Below, piece by piece: positions 1 to 9,037 of a stretch of DNA of 64,000 bases. Position 1 is the first letter of the stretch. Each line of letters begins with the position of its first letter. Location of the stretch: contig CATWQI010000002.1 of NCBI GenBank assembly GCA_958352885.1, positions 186,001-250,000 of the forward strand, given 5' to 3'. The stretch comes from an uncultured Duncaniella sp. (GTDB lineage Bacteria; Bacteroidota; Bacteroidia; Bacteroidales; Muribaculaceae). The notes under the pieces were generated by a model. The model had not been told where the DNA came from, did no database searches, and was given only the letters and a program-made list of their open reading frames with translations. The position numbers and the translations under genes were made by a program.

Positions 1-1255
1 TTACGATCTTGTGGATGCAAATGGGACTGTACTGAAGGCTAATTCGCACCTTCTTTCGCTTCGTGACCTCAATCGCTCAAATTCTCTCGGGGAGATGGCT
101 GATGCCGGTGTGTCGTCGTTCAAGATAGAGGGACGCCTCAAGGATGAGGCGTATGTCAAGAATACTGTTGCGGCGTACTCCAGGCTCCTTGACCGCATTG
201 TTTCTGATAGCGGAGGCAAATATGTACGCCAATCGGTCGGGCGCAGTCAGCCCGGGTTCTCTCCATCGCTCGATAAGACTTTTAACCGAGGATATACCAC
301 CTATTTCCTTTCCGGAAAAGCTCCTGCCAAGGGGTTGGCATCGCTTGGCTCGCCCAAAGCGATTGGTACGAAAATCGGCAAGGTGACAGGTTGTACTCCG
401 AAGATGATTACAGCCGAGCTTACGGCTCCCCTTGCCAATGGTGACGGTCTTGGATATTTCAACCGCGCAGGCATATTCACCGGATTCCGTCTTAACCGTG
501 CCGACGGCTCAAAACTGTTTCCTGCCACCCCGCAGTCCATACCGGCGGGGACGGTGCTTTACCGCAACCGTGACAAGGAGTTTGACGATACAATCGCCTC
601 TGCCCGCTCCGAGAGATTCATATATGTGGATATGGTGCTCAGGCTTCTGCCTGACAGCCGCCTGAGTCTGGAGCTGATTGATGCTAAGGGTAATTCAGTG
701 ACAGCTACCGCTGAACTCGGATATATAGACACAGCTGTTACCCCTCAGGAGGCACCTCGCCGCCGCATCCTTGACAAGCTGGGAGGCACCGTGTACCGTG
801 CCGGTAAAATAGTCGACCTTGTGGGCGGTTATTTTATTCAGGCATCGGTGCTGGCTCAGCTCCGGCGCGATGCGGTAGCACTTCTTGACGCCGCACGCCG
901 TGCCACATATAAGTTCGGCTATCGGCTCCCGGAGAAGAAAGATGCCATCTGCCCCGGTGCGCCGGCTCTGTCGGTTCATGACAATGTGGCTAACCGTCTT
1001 GCACGCGAGTTTTATATGTCGCATGGAGTGACTGACATTACTCCTGCTGTTGAGGTGGTGCGTCCGTCCGGTGAAGTGCCGGTGATGACCACACGCTACT
1101 GTCTGCGCAAAGAATTAGGTCGGTGCCTGCTTACCCCTGCCGGGAAAGATTGGGACACCGACCTGCATATTGTAAGCGGGAACACCCGCATGCGTGTCGA
1201 ATTTGACTGTAAGAATTGCCGAATGCACCTATATTATGAGCCTGGGGCAAAATGA
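1..1255 (+). CDS. U32 family peptidase-like protein, RlhA/YdcP type (5' end outside window)
   Basis: Partial gene: the reading frame is open from base 2, so the in-frame GTG at 11 is not the real start. The visible 414+ residues align by eye with the C-terminal two thirds of E. coli RlhA (YdcP), the U32 protein needed for hydroxylation of 23S rRNA C2501. Shared blocks are FKIEGRLKDEAYVKN (residues 37-51 counted from base 11), a PLANGDGL segment, and a Cys-rich C-terminus with Cys at about 364, 372, 400 and 403 (the last two in FDCKNCRMH). In RlhA-type proteins such cysteines are thought to bind an Fe-S cluster. It faces the next gene convergently with only 14 bases between. Family assignment is strong; the rRNA-hydroxylation role is inferred from RlhA. 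Confidence 0.88.
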   Translation, partial: YDLVDANGTVLKANSHLLSLRDLNRSNSLGEMADAGVSSFKIEGRLKDEAYVKNTVAAYSRLLDRIVSDSGGKYVRQSVGRSQPGFSPSLDKTFNRGYTTYFLSGKAPAKGLASLGSPKAIGTKIGKVTGCTPKMITAELTAPLANGDGLGYFNRAGIFTGFRLNRADGSKLFPATPQSIPAGTVLYRNRDKEFDDTIASARSERFIYVDMVLRLLPDSRLSLELIDAKGNSVTATAELGYIDTAVTPQEAPRRRILDKLGGTVYRAGKIVDLVGGYFIQASVLAQLRRDAVALLDAARRATYKFGYRLPEKKDAICPGAPALSVHDNVANRLAREFYMSHGVTDITPAVEVVRPSGEVPVMTTRYCLRKELGRCLLTPAGKDWDTDLHIVSGNTRMRVEFDCKNCRMHLYYEPGAK

Positions 1256-1269
1256 TCTGCCGGTCTGCG

Positions 1270-1644
1270 TCATGATTCCATGAATACGAAATAGACTGCA
1301 AGTATCAGCAGGCAAAATGCCACGAAATGGTTCCAGTGCAGGGCCTCGCCTTTGAAAAACACGATTGTGAACACAGTGAATATCATCAGTGATATGACCT
1401 CCTGTATTACTTTGAGTTGCATCAGCGAGAAAGCTCCTCCATTGTCATGAAATCCATACCTGTTTGCCGGCACCATGAACATGTACTCAAGCAATGCTAT
1501 ACCCCATGACATCAGTATTACCACTATGAGCGGGGTATGGTCGGTGATGACTTTCATCTGCTGGAGTTTAAGCTGCCCATACCAGGCAAATGTCATGAAT
1601 ATGTTGGAGATTACGAGTAATCCCACAGTAAGCCAGCCATTCAT
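1270..1644 (-). CDS. DUF486 (DMT-type) small membrane protein
   Basis: A 124-residue, very hydrophobic protein with about four membrane segments, starting MNGWLTVGLLVISNIFMTF, which matches the opening of the DUF486 family (a half-size relative of drug/metabolite transporters). Function unknown; as four-helix proteins these probably work as dimers in the inner membrane. Its ATG overlaps the stop of the upstream nucleotidase gene by one base (TGATG), so translational coupling is likely and the two are one transcript. Last gene of the leftward cluster. Family call is confident; substrate unknown. Confidence 0.85.
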   Translation of the reverse strand: MNGWLTVGLLVISNIFMTFAWYGQLKLQQMKVITDHTPLIVVILMSWGIALLEYMFMVPANRYGFHDNGGAFSLMQLKVIQEVISLMIFTVFTIVFFKGEALHWNHFVAFCLLILAVYFVFMES

Positions 1645-3164
1645 CAGAAACTGCTCATTCGGTTGTCTGTGTCAGGATTTGACAGGAGTGAGTCAAGTTT
1701 CCCGGCATTTATGTAGTCAATCAGGATGGTATAGAGCACTTCCGGGCTGCGTGACAGGATTACCCCCTTCTTTAGAGGTGTCATATAGTCATTGCCGGCA
1801 GCGAGATAGTCGATGGTGGCAAGACGGTACTTTTTGTCCGGATTTATCGGTTTGCCGTCAATTGTAGCGGTGGTGAGTTCGAAATTGTTTGGGTCGTAAA
1901 GCACTTTGACGTTGCCGCTCACGCCGTTGCCTCCCTGGGCTGCCATTATCTCGAGATTTTCGAGCAGGTCACTTCCCTTGATTTCCATTACGACTATGGA
2001 GTTGTCAAACGGCAAGATATCGATGATTTCCCCTTTTGTTATCTCTCCTTTGGCAAGACTGTTGCGTATGCCCCCTTTGTTCATTATGGCAAGGTCGACA
2101 GGCTTGCCGCATAGTTCAGCGCCCCTAATCTTCACGAAATCGCTCAGGAGATTGAGCATTTCGGGTGATTTCCGTTCGTACTCGTAAGGAGTCACGCCTA
2201 TTTTCATAGAACGCATTGAATCCACGCTCTGACGATATGGGGTGATGAGGTCTGCGAACTCGCTGTCCAGACGGCTGTCCAGACGGTTGTCTACCGGTAT
2301 CAGCCGGGCTTTCACGCTTTTGGTGGCGAGGTCGATGTCTATTTCCCCGAGGTTGGCACCGCTTGAGCCGGTCTGAAGCACTGAGATTGTATCGCCTTTG
2401 GCATTCGGCACGCACCATCCTGAATCATTTGACGCGGGGTCGACCACAGTGTGGGAGTGACCGCCAATTATTATATCTATATCCTTTGAGGCTGCTGCAA
2501 GCTTAAGGTCGCTGTAATCGTTGCCGTTCTCATATCCTATATGCGTCACAGCTATTATGATATCAGCTCCCTCGCTCTTTAGTTTTGCGGCTTCGGTGTT
2601 TGCCGCCTCTATTGCGTCGATATATTTCACTCCATGGTAATTCTCCTCGACAATCATACCCTCGGGATTGAGGTTCACACCGATGAATCCGATTTTTTTG
2701 CCGCCGAACTCTTTGATGACCGACGGAACAAACAGTCCTTCAAGCGTAGAACCAGTCATGTCATAGTTGGTGCTTAGCCTGGTGGCGTTGAGCTGCTTCC
2801 ACTCCTTGGCGAGCTGCTCCATACCTTTGTCGAACTCGTGGTTGCCGAGAATCTGGATGTCATAGCCGAGCGCATTCATCAGCACCCGTTCCACTTCGCC
2901 TCCAAAGAGGGTGTAGTACAATGAACCCTGCACGGCATCGCCGGCATCTATCAGCAAAACGTTGCTGTTTGCATTGCGTACACTGTCAATCAGTACTTTG
3001 CGGCGCGCAATGCCACCTTTGTCCTTGCTGTCGGGCTCGATGGCTGAATGGGTGTCGTTGGTATGCAGTATCACCAGGTGCTCGCTCTCCTGAGCCGGAC
3101 GGCAACTTCCGAGTAGTATCGCGCCGAGCGACAGTACTCCCAATATCGTAGATTTTAGTCTCAT
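1644..3164 (-). CDS. 5'-nucleotidase / UDP-sugar hydrolase family lipoprotein (UshA-like)
   Basis: 506 residues, containing both the metallophosphatase domain and the C-terminal 5'-nucleotidase domain. Metal-site motifs are HTNDTHS (34-40), DAGD (73-76), GNHEFD (108-112) and GGHSHT (234-239); the C-terminal half has the substrate-domain block KGGIRNSLAKGEI. The N-terminus is a lipoprotein signal with Cys at 21 (LLGSC), so it is anchored outside the cytoplasm, where it would hydrolyse nucleotides or nucleotide sugars for nucleoside and phosphate scavenging. Some Bacteroidales split the two domains into separate genes; here they are fused. A TACTTTTGC box sits just upstream. Exact substrate cannot be read from sequence. 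Confidence 0.9.
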   Translation of the reverse strand: MRLKSTILGVLSLGAILLGSCRPAQESEHLVILHTNDTHSAIEPDSKDKGGIARRKVLIDSVRNANSNVLLIDAGDAVQGSLYYTLFGGEVERVLMNALGYDIQILGNHEFDKGMEQLAKEWKQLNATRLSTNYDMTGSTLEGLFVPSVIKEFGGKKIGFIGVNLNPEGMIVEENYHGVKYIDAIEAANTEAAKLKSEGADIIIAVTHIGYENGNDYSDLKLAAASKDIDIIIGGHSHTVVDPASNDSGWCVPNAKGDTISVLQTGSSGANLGEIDIDLATKSVKARLIPVDNRLDSRLDSEFADLITPYRQSVDSMRSMKIGVTPYEYERKSPEMLNLLSDFVKIRGAELCGKPVDLAIMNKGGIRNSLAKGEITKGEIIDILPFDNSIVVMEIKGSDLLENLEIMAAQGGNGVSGNVKVLYDPNNFELTTATIDGKPINPDKKYRLATIDYLAAGNDYMTPLKKGVILSRSPEVLYTILIDYINAGKLDSLLSNPDTDNRMSSF

Positions 3165-3185
3165 AACATGATAAAATGATACTCT

Positions 3186-3194
3186 GCAAAAGTA
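3186..3194 (-). promoter_or_regulatory. -7 promoter box for the nucleotidase gene
   Basis: On the minus strand this reads TACTTTTGC, matching the Bacteroidota -7 consensus TAnnTTTGC. It would start transcription about 15 bases before the ATG at 3164. I do not see a clear -33 TTTG at the right distance, so this is a moderate call. Confidence 0.45.
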
Positions 3195-3247
3195 CTAAAA
3201 TATCCTCAGCTTTTTTATGGAACCTGTATAGAAATATTTTTACCCGC

Positions 3248-4315
3248 TCAGGCTGATATGTTGTCTGCTTTGAGTTTTTTGTCGGAAATCATGATGTAGA
3301 ATGCGCTGTATACTCCACAGATGACGAGGATGAGTGACTGAAAACTCCAGCATACAATAGAATATGCCGCACCGTCGCTGTCGGATATGCCGAACAGACT
3401 CAGAGCGAACATTACGGCTATATTCCACGGACCGAGCCCTCCGTTTGACGGTACCCCCATGCTGCATGAGCCGAACACAAAGACCACGAGTCCCGGTATC
3501 AGTCCAAGATAATAGCCATCTCCGGTGATGAGTTCGCGTGTGAATGGAAATGCAAAGAAACAGACGTAAGTCTCAAAAAAGTAGCAAATCCATATACCCA
3601 ATGTGAGCACTATGTAAAGTCCGGTCCCTTTCATGTGGAAAAGCACTCTGAATCCGTCCCAGATTCTACCGATGCTCGTATTTACACCTTGTACGAACCG
3701 GGTGTTACGGAAGATGTAGTCGGCTATTGCCAGCAGAAGGATGACCGCCAATATGCTGCCCCACATGGTGCCGTCGGTTGTAAAACGGTCAATAGCCTTG
3801 CCGAGCGGATATTTGTCGAGGAAGCGGTCAATGGCTGACTTTGCCACATACATGGTGACGAATACAAGCAGGAGTATCATTATACCGTCCGAAGCCCTGT
3901 CGCCGAGGTCGGTGCCAACTACGGTGGAAAGCTTGCATTTTTCACGCCGGGTGATATACACGCATCTCCAGGCCTCTCCAAGAAAGGGGAATACGAGATT
4001 CAGGGCGTATGCACCGAATATCGACACGCTCTCTGCCATAACGGGGATACGCGGGATGCCTGCCGCACGCAACTGGATGCCCCACCTGATGCCTCGGATT
4101 ACGTGTGACAGAATGGTAATAAGCATCATAAGCACGATGTACCTGTAATCCACCCCCTCCTTTATGATTGTCTCGACCTGATGTATATTCACCTTGTGGA
4201 ACAGCCAGACAATCAGTCCCGCCGATATGCCAAGCGACAGGACTATCTTAAGCACATTGCCGGCGCTTAAAGCGCCTTTGTGCTCGGAAGCCGGTTGTGT
4301 CATATTGTTATCCAC
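3248..4315 (-). CDS. UPF0104/YbhN-type flippase-like integral membrane protein
   Basis: 355 residues with at least seven or eight hydrophobic segments and no soluble domain. It belongs to the lysylphosphatidylglycerol-synthase transmembrane-region family (UPF0104), recognised from the block RGIRWGIQLRAAG, the FGAYALNLVFPFLGEAWR segment and the later SNGGLGPWNIAV. It lacks the catalytic aminoacyl-transferase domain, so it is not a lipid-lysinylating enzyme itself; relatives are proposed lipid or glycolipid transporters. It lies 30 bases downstream of queE in the same direction, but nothing links it functionally to queuosine. Family call good, role unknown. Confidence 0.8.
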   Translation of the reverse strand: MDNNMTQPASEHKGALSAGNVLKIVLSLGISAGLIVWLFHKVNIHQVETIIKEGVDYRYIVLMMLITILSHVIRGIRWGIQLRAAGIPRIPVMAESVSIFGAYALNLVFPFLGEAWRCVYITRREKCKLSTVVGTDLGDRASDGIMILLLVFVTMYVAKSAIDRFLDKYPLGKAIDRFTTDGTMWGSILAVILLLAIADYIFRNTRFVQGVNTSIGRIWDGFRVLFHMKGTGLYIVLTLGIWICYFFETYVCFFAFPFTRELITGDGYYLGLIPGLVVFVFGSCSMGVPSNGGLGPWNIAVMFALSLFGISDSDGAAYSIVCWSFQSLILVICGVYSAFYIMISDKKLKADNISA

Positions 4316-4345
4316 GGAAATATAACACCTGCGGCTTCAAAAATG

Positions 4346-4912
4346 TTACCTAATGTCGAGTAATTTATGAGTCTGGAGGGACAGTCGCCAGTGCGGGTGT
4401 CCGAGTATGTATTTAATGGTGTCAGCTGTGTTAGAACCACCCGGATAGACAGGTGACGAGCAAGGTTGAAGGAAATAGTGCATGGCGCCGGTACGGTTGG
4501 CTACCGTTTCGACATCCTGACCTACATACACCACCTTCAACTCGTCCACATGCTTGAGTCTAACCTCATTGTCCCCTTTCGGTGAGCATGTCACCCAATC
4601 AATGCCTTCTGGAAGAGGACGGGTCCCGTTGGTCTCCACCTGTATGAAGTATCCTGCATCGTGAAGCATATCCACGAGCAATTGGTCGAGCTGTAGCGAA
4701 GGTTCGCCTCCGGTGATGATAAGATGGCGGGAAGGGAATTCGGACAGTGCGTGGAGAATTTCGCCGGCATTCATTTCGGAATGAGGCTCGTGGCGTGTAT
4801 CGCAGAATCCGCACTTCAGGTTGCAGCCGCTGAACCGAAGGAACACGGCAGCTGTGCCTGTGAAATAACCCTCTCCCTGAAGAGAATAAAATATCTCGTT
4901 GATTTTGTACAT
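4346..4912 (-). CDS. queE: 7-carboxy-7-deazaguanine synthase
   Basis: 188 residues. A radical-SAM enzyme that converts 6-carboxy-5,6,7,8-tetrahydropterin to 7-carboxy-7-deazaguanine in queuosine biosynthesis. The radical-SAM cysteines are Cys30, Cys34 and Cys37 in GCNLKCGFCDTRH, the usual QueE layout, preceded by FYSLQGEGYFTG; IITGGEPSLQ follows. Length is typical of compact QueE proteins. It sits directly after queD, which makes its substrate, and both follow gluQ, so this is a small queuosine cluster. Confidence 0.95.
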   Translation of the reverse strand: MYKINEIFYSLQGEGYFTGTAAVFLRFSGCNLKCGFCDTRHEPHSEMNAGEILHALSEFPSRHLIITGGEPSLQLDQLLVDMLHDAGYFIQVETNGTRPLPEGIDWVTCSPKGDNEVRLKHVDELKVVYVGQDVETVANRTGAMHYFLQPCSSPVYPGGSNTADTIKYILGHPHWRLSLQTHKLLDIR

Positions 4913-4948
4913 ACCGATGTGGTGGTTTCGATTGTGTCGTAAACAGTG

Positions 4949-5281
4949 TTAGTCCGTGGTGTAGCTTGCGGTATTGCCCTCGCTTTCCTGAACATCCACA
5001 CGGTAACAGTTGGGGATTTGTTCGCAAATCCATCGTGCAATGTTTTCTGCCGTGGGGTTAAACGGAAGCAGTTCATTGAAATTACCATGATCGAGGTAGC
5101 CGGTGATATGCTCCTTTATGTGGGAAAAGTCCACCACCATGCCGTCCTCATTGAGTTCCTTTGCGCGGCAGTGTACGGTCACAATCCAGTTGTGTCCGTG
5201 CAGGCGGCTGCATTTGCTCTCGTATGAGAGTTCCAGCCTGTGGCATCCTGCCAGTTCGAATCGTTTGGTTATGTAGTACAT
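4949..5281 (-). CDS. queD: 6-carboxytetrahydropterin synthase
   Basis: 110 residues, a PTPS-fold enzyme that converts 7,8-dihydroneopterin triphosphate into 6-carboxytetrahydropterin for queuosine synthesis. Zinc ligands are visible as His14 (GCHRL) and His28/His30 in CSRLHGHNW, with catalytic Cys24 in the QueD-type position and the LDHGNFN block at 63-69. The C-terminus is close to the start of queE (36 bases between), so co-expression is expected. The queD versus 6-pyruvoyl-tetrahydropterin synthase choice is settled by the adjacent queE. Confidence 0.94.
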   Translation of the reverse strand: MYYITKRFELAGCHRLELSYESKCSRLHGHNWIVTVHCRAKELNEDGMVVDFSHIKEHITGYLDHGNFNELLPFNPTAENIARWICEQIPNCYRVDVQESEGNTASYTTD

Positions 5282-5307
5282 ATATATGTTTTTGTGCGTT
5301 GAATGTT

Positions 5308-6294
5308 CTAAATCGTGTAGTCCCGGATTTTAAATACTCTTCCGGTCTCTGCGGGAATCTTTGCCCAGTCGAAGAGAGGAATCAGTTCGTCGGCTCTGCA
5401 TGGTGCGGGGGAGGGGAGCAGATTTGCCAGGTAACCCAGCATTCCGATGATTTCGGCGGCTGAGTGGCGTTGCCGCAGTTCGCCCATATTGAGTGAGGAA
5501 TCACGTTTTGACAGCCTCTGCATGGCTTCGTTGCAAATCAATGGCAGGTGGGCGTAGACTGGAGGTGTGAGCCCGAGTAAATCATACAGGTACATCTGCT
5601 GTGCGACGGAAAGCAGGAGGTCATTGCCACGCACCACCTCTGTCACCCCCATTGCCGCATCGTCAACCACTACGGCAAGCTGGTAAGCCCAGGCGCCGTC
5701 AGCCCGCTTCAGCACAAAGTCCCCACATGATGTGGCAAGATTTACACGCTGGCTCCCAAACACCTTGTCCTCGAATGAAAATTCTATATCGGGTACATAA
5801 AGCCTTACGGTATGCTTTGCTTCCGGCTCCGGAGTGAGGCAAGGGAGGTGTTTCGGTCGGCAATGACCGGAGTATATGATGCGTCCGTCATTCTGGTGCG
5901 GAGCTTGTGTGGACATTATGTCCGAGCGTGTGCAGAAGCATGGATATGTCAATCCGGTCTCCTTCAGCCGTTCCATGGCTTTTTCGTAGATATCACCACG
6001 CATGCTTTGCCTGTAAGGTCCGTGGTCGCCGGTGTCCGACATGCCACCCTCGTCAAAGTCCAGTCCGAGCCAGTCAAGGTCATCTTCAATCAGCCTGGCA
6101 TACTCGTCCTTGGAGCGTTGCGGATCGATATCCTCAATCCGCAATATCCATCTCCCGCCGGTGCTGCGTACCGAGAGCCAGGAAACAAGAGCCGTGAACA
6201 TGTTGCCAAGATGCATCCTCCCTGTCGGCGACGGCGCAAACCGCCCGACAGGCACATGCTCTGCCGATGTCCTTTTTGCTTCTTTCTCAGTCAT
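5308..6294 (-). CDS. gluQ: glutamyl-queuosine tRNA(Asp) synthetase
   Basis: 328 residues: a shortened glutamyl-tRNA synthetase with only the catalytic domain and no anticodon-binding domain, the hallmark of GluQ-RS, which attaches glutamate to the queuosine base of tRNA-Asp. Seen are the HIGH-like HLGN (28-31) after RFAPSPTGRM, the RIEDID block (52-57), the GluQ-type zinc site CFC at 119-121 with Tyr141 and Cys145, and a KMSKS-like LSKRD (261-265). It is immediately upstream of queD and queE, consistent with its dependence on queuosine. The start ATG is 11 bases after the CCA-adding enzyme's stop. Confidence 0.92.
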   Translation of the reverse strand: MTEKEAKRTSAEHVPVGRFAPSPTGRMHLGNMFTALVSWLSVRSTGGRWILRIEDIDPQRSKDEYARLIEDDLDWLGLDFDEGGMSDTGDHGPYRQSMRGDIYEKAMERLKETGLTYPCFCTRSDIMSTQAPHQNDGRIIYSGHCRPKHLPCLTPEPEAKHTVRLYVPDIEFSFEDKVFGSQRVNLATSCGDFVLKRADGAWAYQLAVVVDDAAMGVTEVVRGNDLLLSVAQQMYLYDLLGLTPPVYAHLPLICNEAMQRLSKRDSSLNMGELRQRHSAAEIIGMLGYLANLLPSPAPCRADELIPLFDWAKIPAETGRVFKIRDYTI

Positions 6295-6305
6295 GGTTGT
6301 AAATA

Positions 6306-7751
6306 TCAGACTTGCGGTTGTTCGTTTCCGATTGTCTTCAGTCCGTGCTCCTCAGCCAGTCTGAGCATGAGCTGCCGTGCCTCCTCGTAGTCGTTGTGAA
6401 TCACGCCGTCGAGGATTGCATTCTTGATGGCGCTTTTGATAGCGCCGATAACAGGTCCACCGGTTATTCCGAAGGTCTGCATTATCTCGTTGCCGTCAAT
6501 CGGTGGATTGAAATTCCTGATATGGTCACGCTCGTTGAGGTCAATCATTTTGTTGCGCACCAGTGTGAAGTTGTCAAGTATACGGCGCACTTTCTCTTGG
6601 TTCTTGGATGTGATGTCCGCTTCGCACAGAGCCATCAAATCCTCCAAATCGTCACCGGCGTCATTGATGAGACGTCGCACAGCCGAGTCGGTCACCTCGT
6701 CCTCGACTAAGGCTATGGGGCGCATGTGGAGTTCCACGAGTTTTGCCACATATTTCATTTTGGTGTCCTGAGGCAGACGCATGTTGCGGAATATCTTGGG
6801 CACCATCTTGGCACCTATGAAGTTATGGTTGTGGAAAGTCCAGCCGGCTTTTTCATCCCAGCGCTTGGTCACGGGCTTGGCTATGTCATGCATCAGCGCC
6901 GCCCAGCGCAGCCATACGTTGTCGCTCTTGGCGGCTATGTTGTCAAGCACGGCAAGTGTGTGGTAGAAATTGTCCTTGTGTCCGCGTCCTTTTACCACTT
7001 CCACACCTTTCATAGCAGCCAGTTCAGGGAAAATCAGCGATAGCAGTCCGGATTTCAGCAGCAAATCCCATCCTATGGAAGGCTTGGGCGAACCCATTAT
7101 CTTCATGAGTTCGTCCACTACACGCTCCTTCGATATTATTTTGATTCTCTCCGCATTGCGGCGTATCGCTTCGAAAGTTTCCGGATATATGTCGAACTGC
7201 AATTGTGTGGCAAAGCGTATGGCTCGCATCATGCGCAGTGGGTCATCGCTGAATGTTATGTCAGGGTCAAGCGGGGTGCGCAGTATGCGGCGTTCCATGT
7301 CACCATGACCGTCAAACAGGTCCACGAGTGTCCCGAACGAATTGCCGTTGACCTGTATTGCCATAGCGTTGATTGTGAAATCACGGCGTGAAAGGTCCTC
7401 CTCAAGAGTCCCGTCCTCCACTATCGGTTTGCGGGAATTACGGTCATAGGATTCCTTGCGTGCTCCGACAAATTCCAGTTCCACGTCACGGCGTTTGACC
7501 TGGGCGGTGCCGAAATTCCGGAATACGTTAAGATGGGTCCCTTTGCCGAGACGCTGCGCCACAATCTGCGCCAGCTCGATGCCGCTGCCGACGGTGACAA
7601 AGTCTATGTCCTTCGACGGACGGTCAAGGAATAGGTCCCGCACGCAGCCGCCCACAGCATAGCAAGGACGCTCTATGGAGTCGGCAGCCTCGCCTATAGC
7701 GTGGAAAAGCTTTGTGTCGAGTTTCTGTATTACAGTTTCTAATGATTGCAT
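6306..7751 (-). CDS. cca: CCA-adding tRNA nucleotidyltransferase / polyA polymerase family with HD domain
   Basis: 481 residues. Class II nucleotidyltransferase head with GGCVRD (34-39), the catalytic DID (48-50), RRDFTINAM (122-130) and DDPLRMMRAIRFA (169-181), followed by an HD phosphohydrolase domain with His288-Asp289 in LMHDIAKP. The combination is typical of Bacteroidetes enzymes that repair or add the 3' CCA of tRNAs. It lies directly upstream of gluQ, so several tRNA-processing genes share one strand here. A polyA polymerase cannot be fully excluded from sequence alone. Confidence 0.88.
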   Translation of the reverse strand: MQSLETVIQKLDTKLFHAIGEAADSIERPCYAVGGCVRDLFLDRPSKDIDFVTVGSGIELAQIVAQRLGKGTHLNVFRNFGTAQVKRRDVELEFVGARKESYDRNSRKPIVEDGTLEEDLSRRDFTINAMAIQVNGNSFGTLVDLFDGHGDMERRILRTPLDPDITFSDDPLRMMRAIRFATQLQFDIYPETFEAIRRNAERIKIISKERVVDELMKIMGSPKPSIGWDLLLKSGLLSLIFPELAAMKGVEVVKGRGHKDNFYHTLAVLDNIAAKSDNVWLRWAALMHDIAKPVTKRWDEKAGWTFHNHNFIGAKMVPKIFRNMRLPQDTKMKYVAKLVELHMRPIALVEDEVTDSAVRRLINDAGDDLEDLMALCEADITSKNQEKVRRILDNFTLVRNKMIDLNERDHIRNFNPPIDGNEIMQTFGITGGPVIGAIKSAIKNAILDGVIHNDYEEARQLMLRLAEEHGLKTIGNEQPQV

Positions 7752-7791
7752 TAACGATTGGCTGTCAAATGTATATGGTGTTTGCCGGATG

Positions 7792-8982
7792 TCACACCAT
7801 GAAGTATGTGATATTCTCCGGAGCTGGAGTCAGGCATTCCACGTGGTCGGGATATACGGCATAGGTGTTCTCGATACCTACCGCTCCTACGTGAGGGATT
7901 ACGAACTTTGGTTCGAGAGCTATCACATTGCCTGCGGATATTATGTCCTGGCTGCGGGGTGCTATGACCGGCAGCTCATTGATTTCGATACCGATGCCAT
8001 GACCGATGAATCCGGCATGCTGGCGGTGCCCCATGAAGTATTCATGCAGCCCGCGTTCCTTGACCATCGTCTCAGCCTTCTCGTACAGAGCTTTAGCCTC
8101 TGTTCCCGGTTTCATCATGTCGACAAGTGCGTGGTGTATGTCTATGGAGCATTGGTGGGCTTCGAGTGCGAGCTTGTCAATCTCGCCGAGGGCATACACA
8201 CGGGTCATATCGGTCATATATCCGTCGAAGTTACCGTTCATATCCACCATTACAGTGTTGCCGGGCTTGATTTCTGTGTCGTTTGCGCCTACAGGGAGCG
8301 AGGGGTCGAGTCCGGCGCCGCCCATTGCAAAATCGTAGGGTGATGGAGCGTCGGCATTATCGCCTACAAGCAGGTTGCCCATATAGAGTTCCATCGAGTC
8401 TCCGCTGATGCGAAACTGTCCGAGGCATCCTTCCAGACGGCTTACACGTTCTATCTCGACCTGGAGTTCCATATCCGTCATGCCGGGGACAAACAGGTGG
8501 GGGATGCGGCTGTACACGTGCACATGCTTCACTCCGGACTTGCGTATCTGCCCGATTTCATATTCTGTTTTTTCGGAGCGGGCTTTACGCATTACTCCGG
8601 ACGCATTTTTCAGTTCGCTTTCAGGAAATATCCCTTTGAGGCGTTGCACGGTGGAGTAGGGGGTGACATCCAGCTCCAGTCCGATACTCTCCGGCACGTT
8701 GAGTCCGATGCTTTGGGCTATATCCTCAGGCTTGCGTATGTATACCACGCTGTCTCCCTCGAGTTTCACCGGGCGTCTGACAAAAAATATCACTTCCCCC
8801 TCAAGCGGCAGGTAGATATATCCGGTGAAAACTCTTCCTGTCACATAGTAAGTGTTTGCGTTGTCGGTGATTAGGATAGCCTTAATATCCGCTTCCGCCA
8901 TCCGGGAACGTATTTTTTCCACTCTGTTACCGAACTCTGTATGGCTCAGGAGCAGAAGGTTATTCATGTCAATTGGTTCCAT
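7792..8982 (-). CDS. M24 family metallopeptidase (Xaa-Pro dipeptidase/aminopeptidase P type)
   Basis: 396 residues: an N-terminal creatinase-like domain (about 1-140) and a C-terminal pita-bread peptidase domain. Metal ligands are visible: Asp247 and Asp258 (VDMNGNFDGYMTDMTR), His328 (GHGIG), Glu357 (ALEPKF) and Glu371 (GIENTY). No signal peptide, so it is cytoplasmic and probably removes N-terminal or dipeptide residues next to proline during peptide catabolism. The start used is the first Met; MNNLL, five residues in, is also possible. First gene of the leftward group. Confidence 0.88.
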   Translation of the reverse strand: MEPIDMNNLLLLSHTEFGNRVEKIRSRMAEADIKAILITDNANTYYVTGRVFTGYIYLPLEGEVIFFVRRPVKLEGDSVVYIRKPEDIAQSIGLNVPESIGLELDVTPYSTVQRLKGIFPESELKNASGVMRKARSEKTEYEIGQIRKSGVKHVHVYSRIPHLFVPGMTDMELQVEIERVSRLEGCLGQFRISGDSMELYMGNLLVGDNADAPSPYDFAMGGAGLDPSLPVGANDTEIKPGNTVMVDMNGNFDGYMTDMTRVYALGEIDKLALEAHQCSIDIHHALVDMMKPGTEAKALYEKAETMVKERGLHEYFMGHRQHAGFIGHGIGIEINELPVIAPRSQDIISAGNVIALEPKFVIPHVGAVGIENTYAVYPDHVECLTPAPENITYFMV

Positions 8983-9037
8983 GTCTGATGATTATTTGCT
9001 TGGTTGAGGTCCTGTAACTGGGAAGAGAGGTACCTGT

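Noticed and set aside
7830..7850. TTCCACGTGG core inside the M24 peptidase gene
   Set aside because: Central part of a parS-like palindrome only; flanks do not match and it is in coding sequence.
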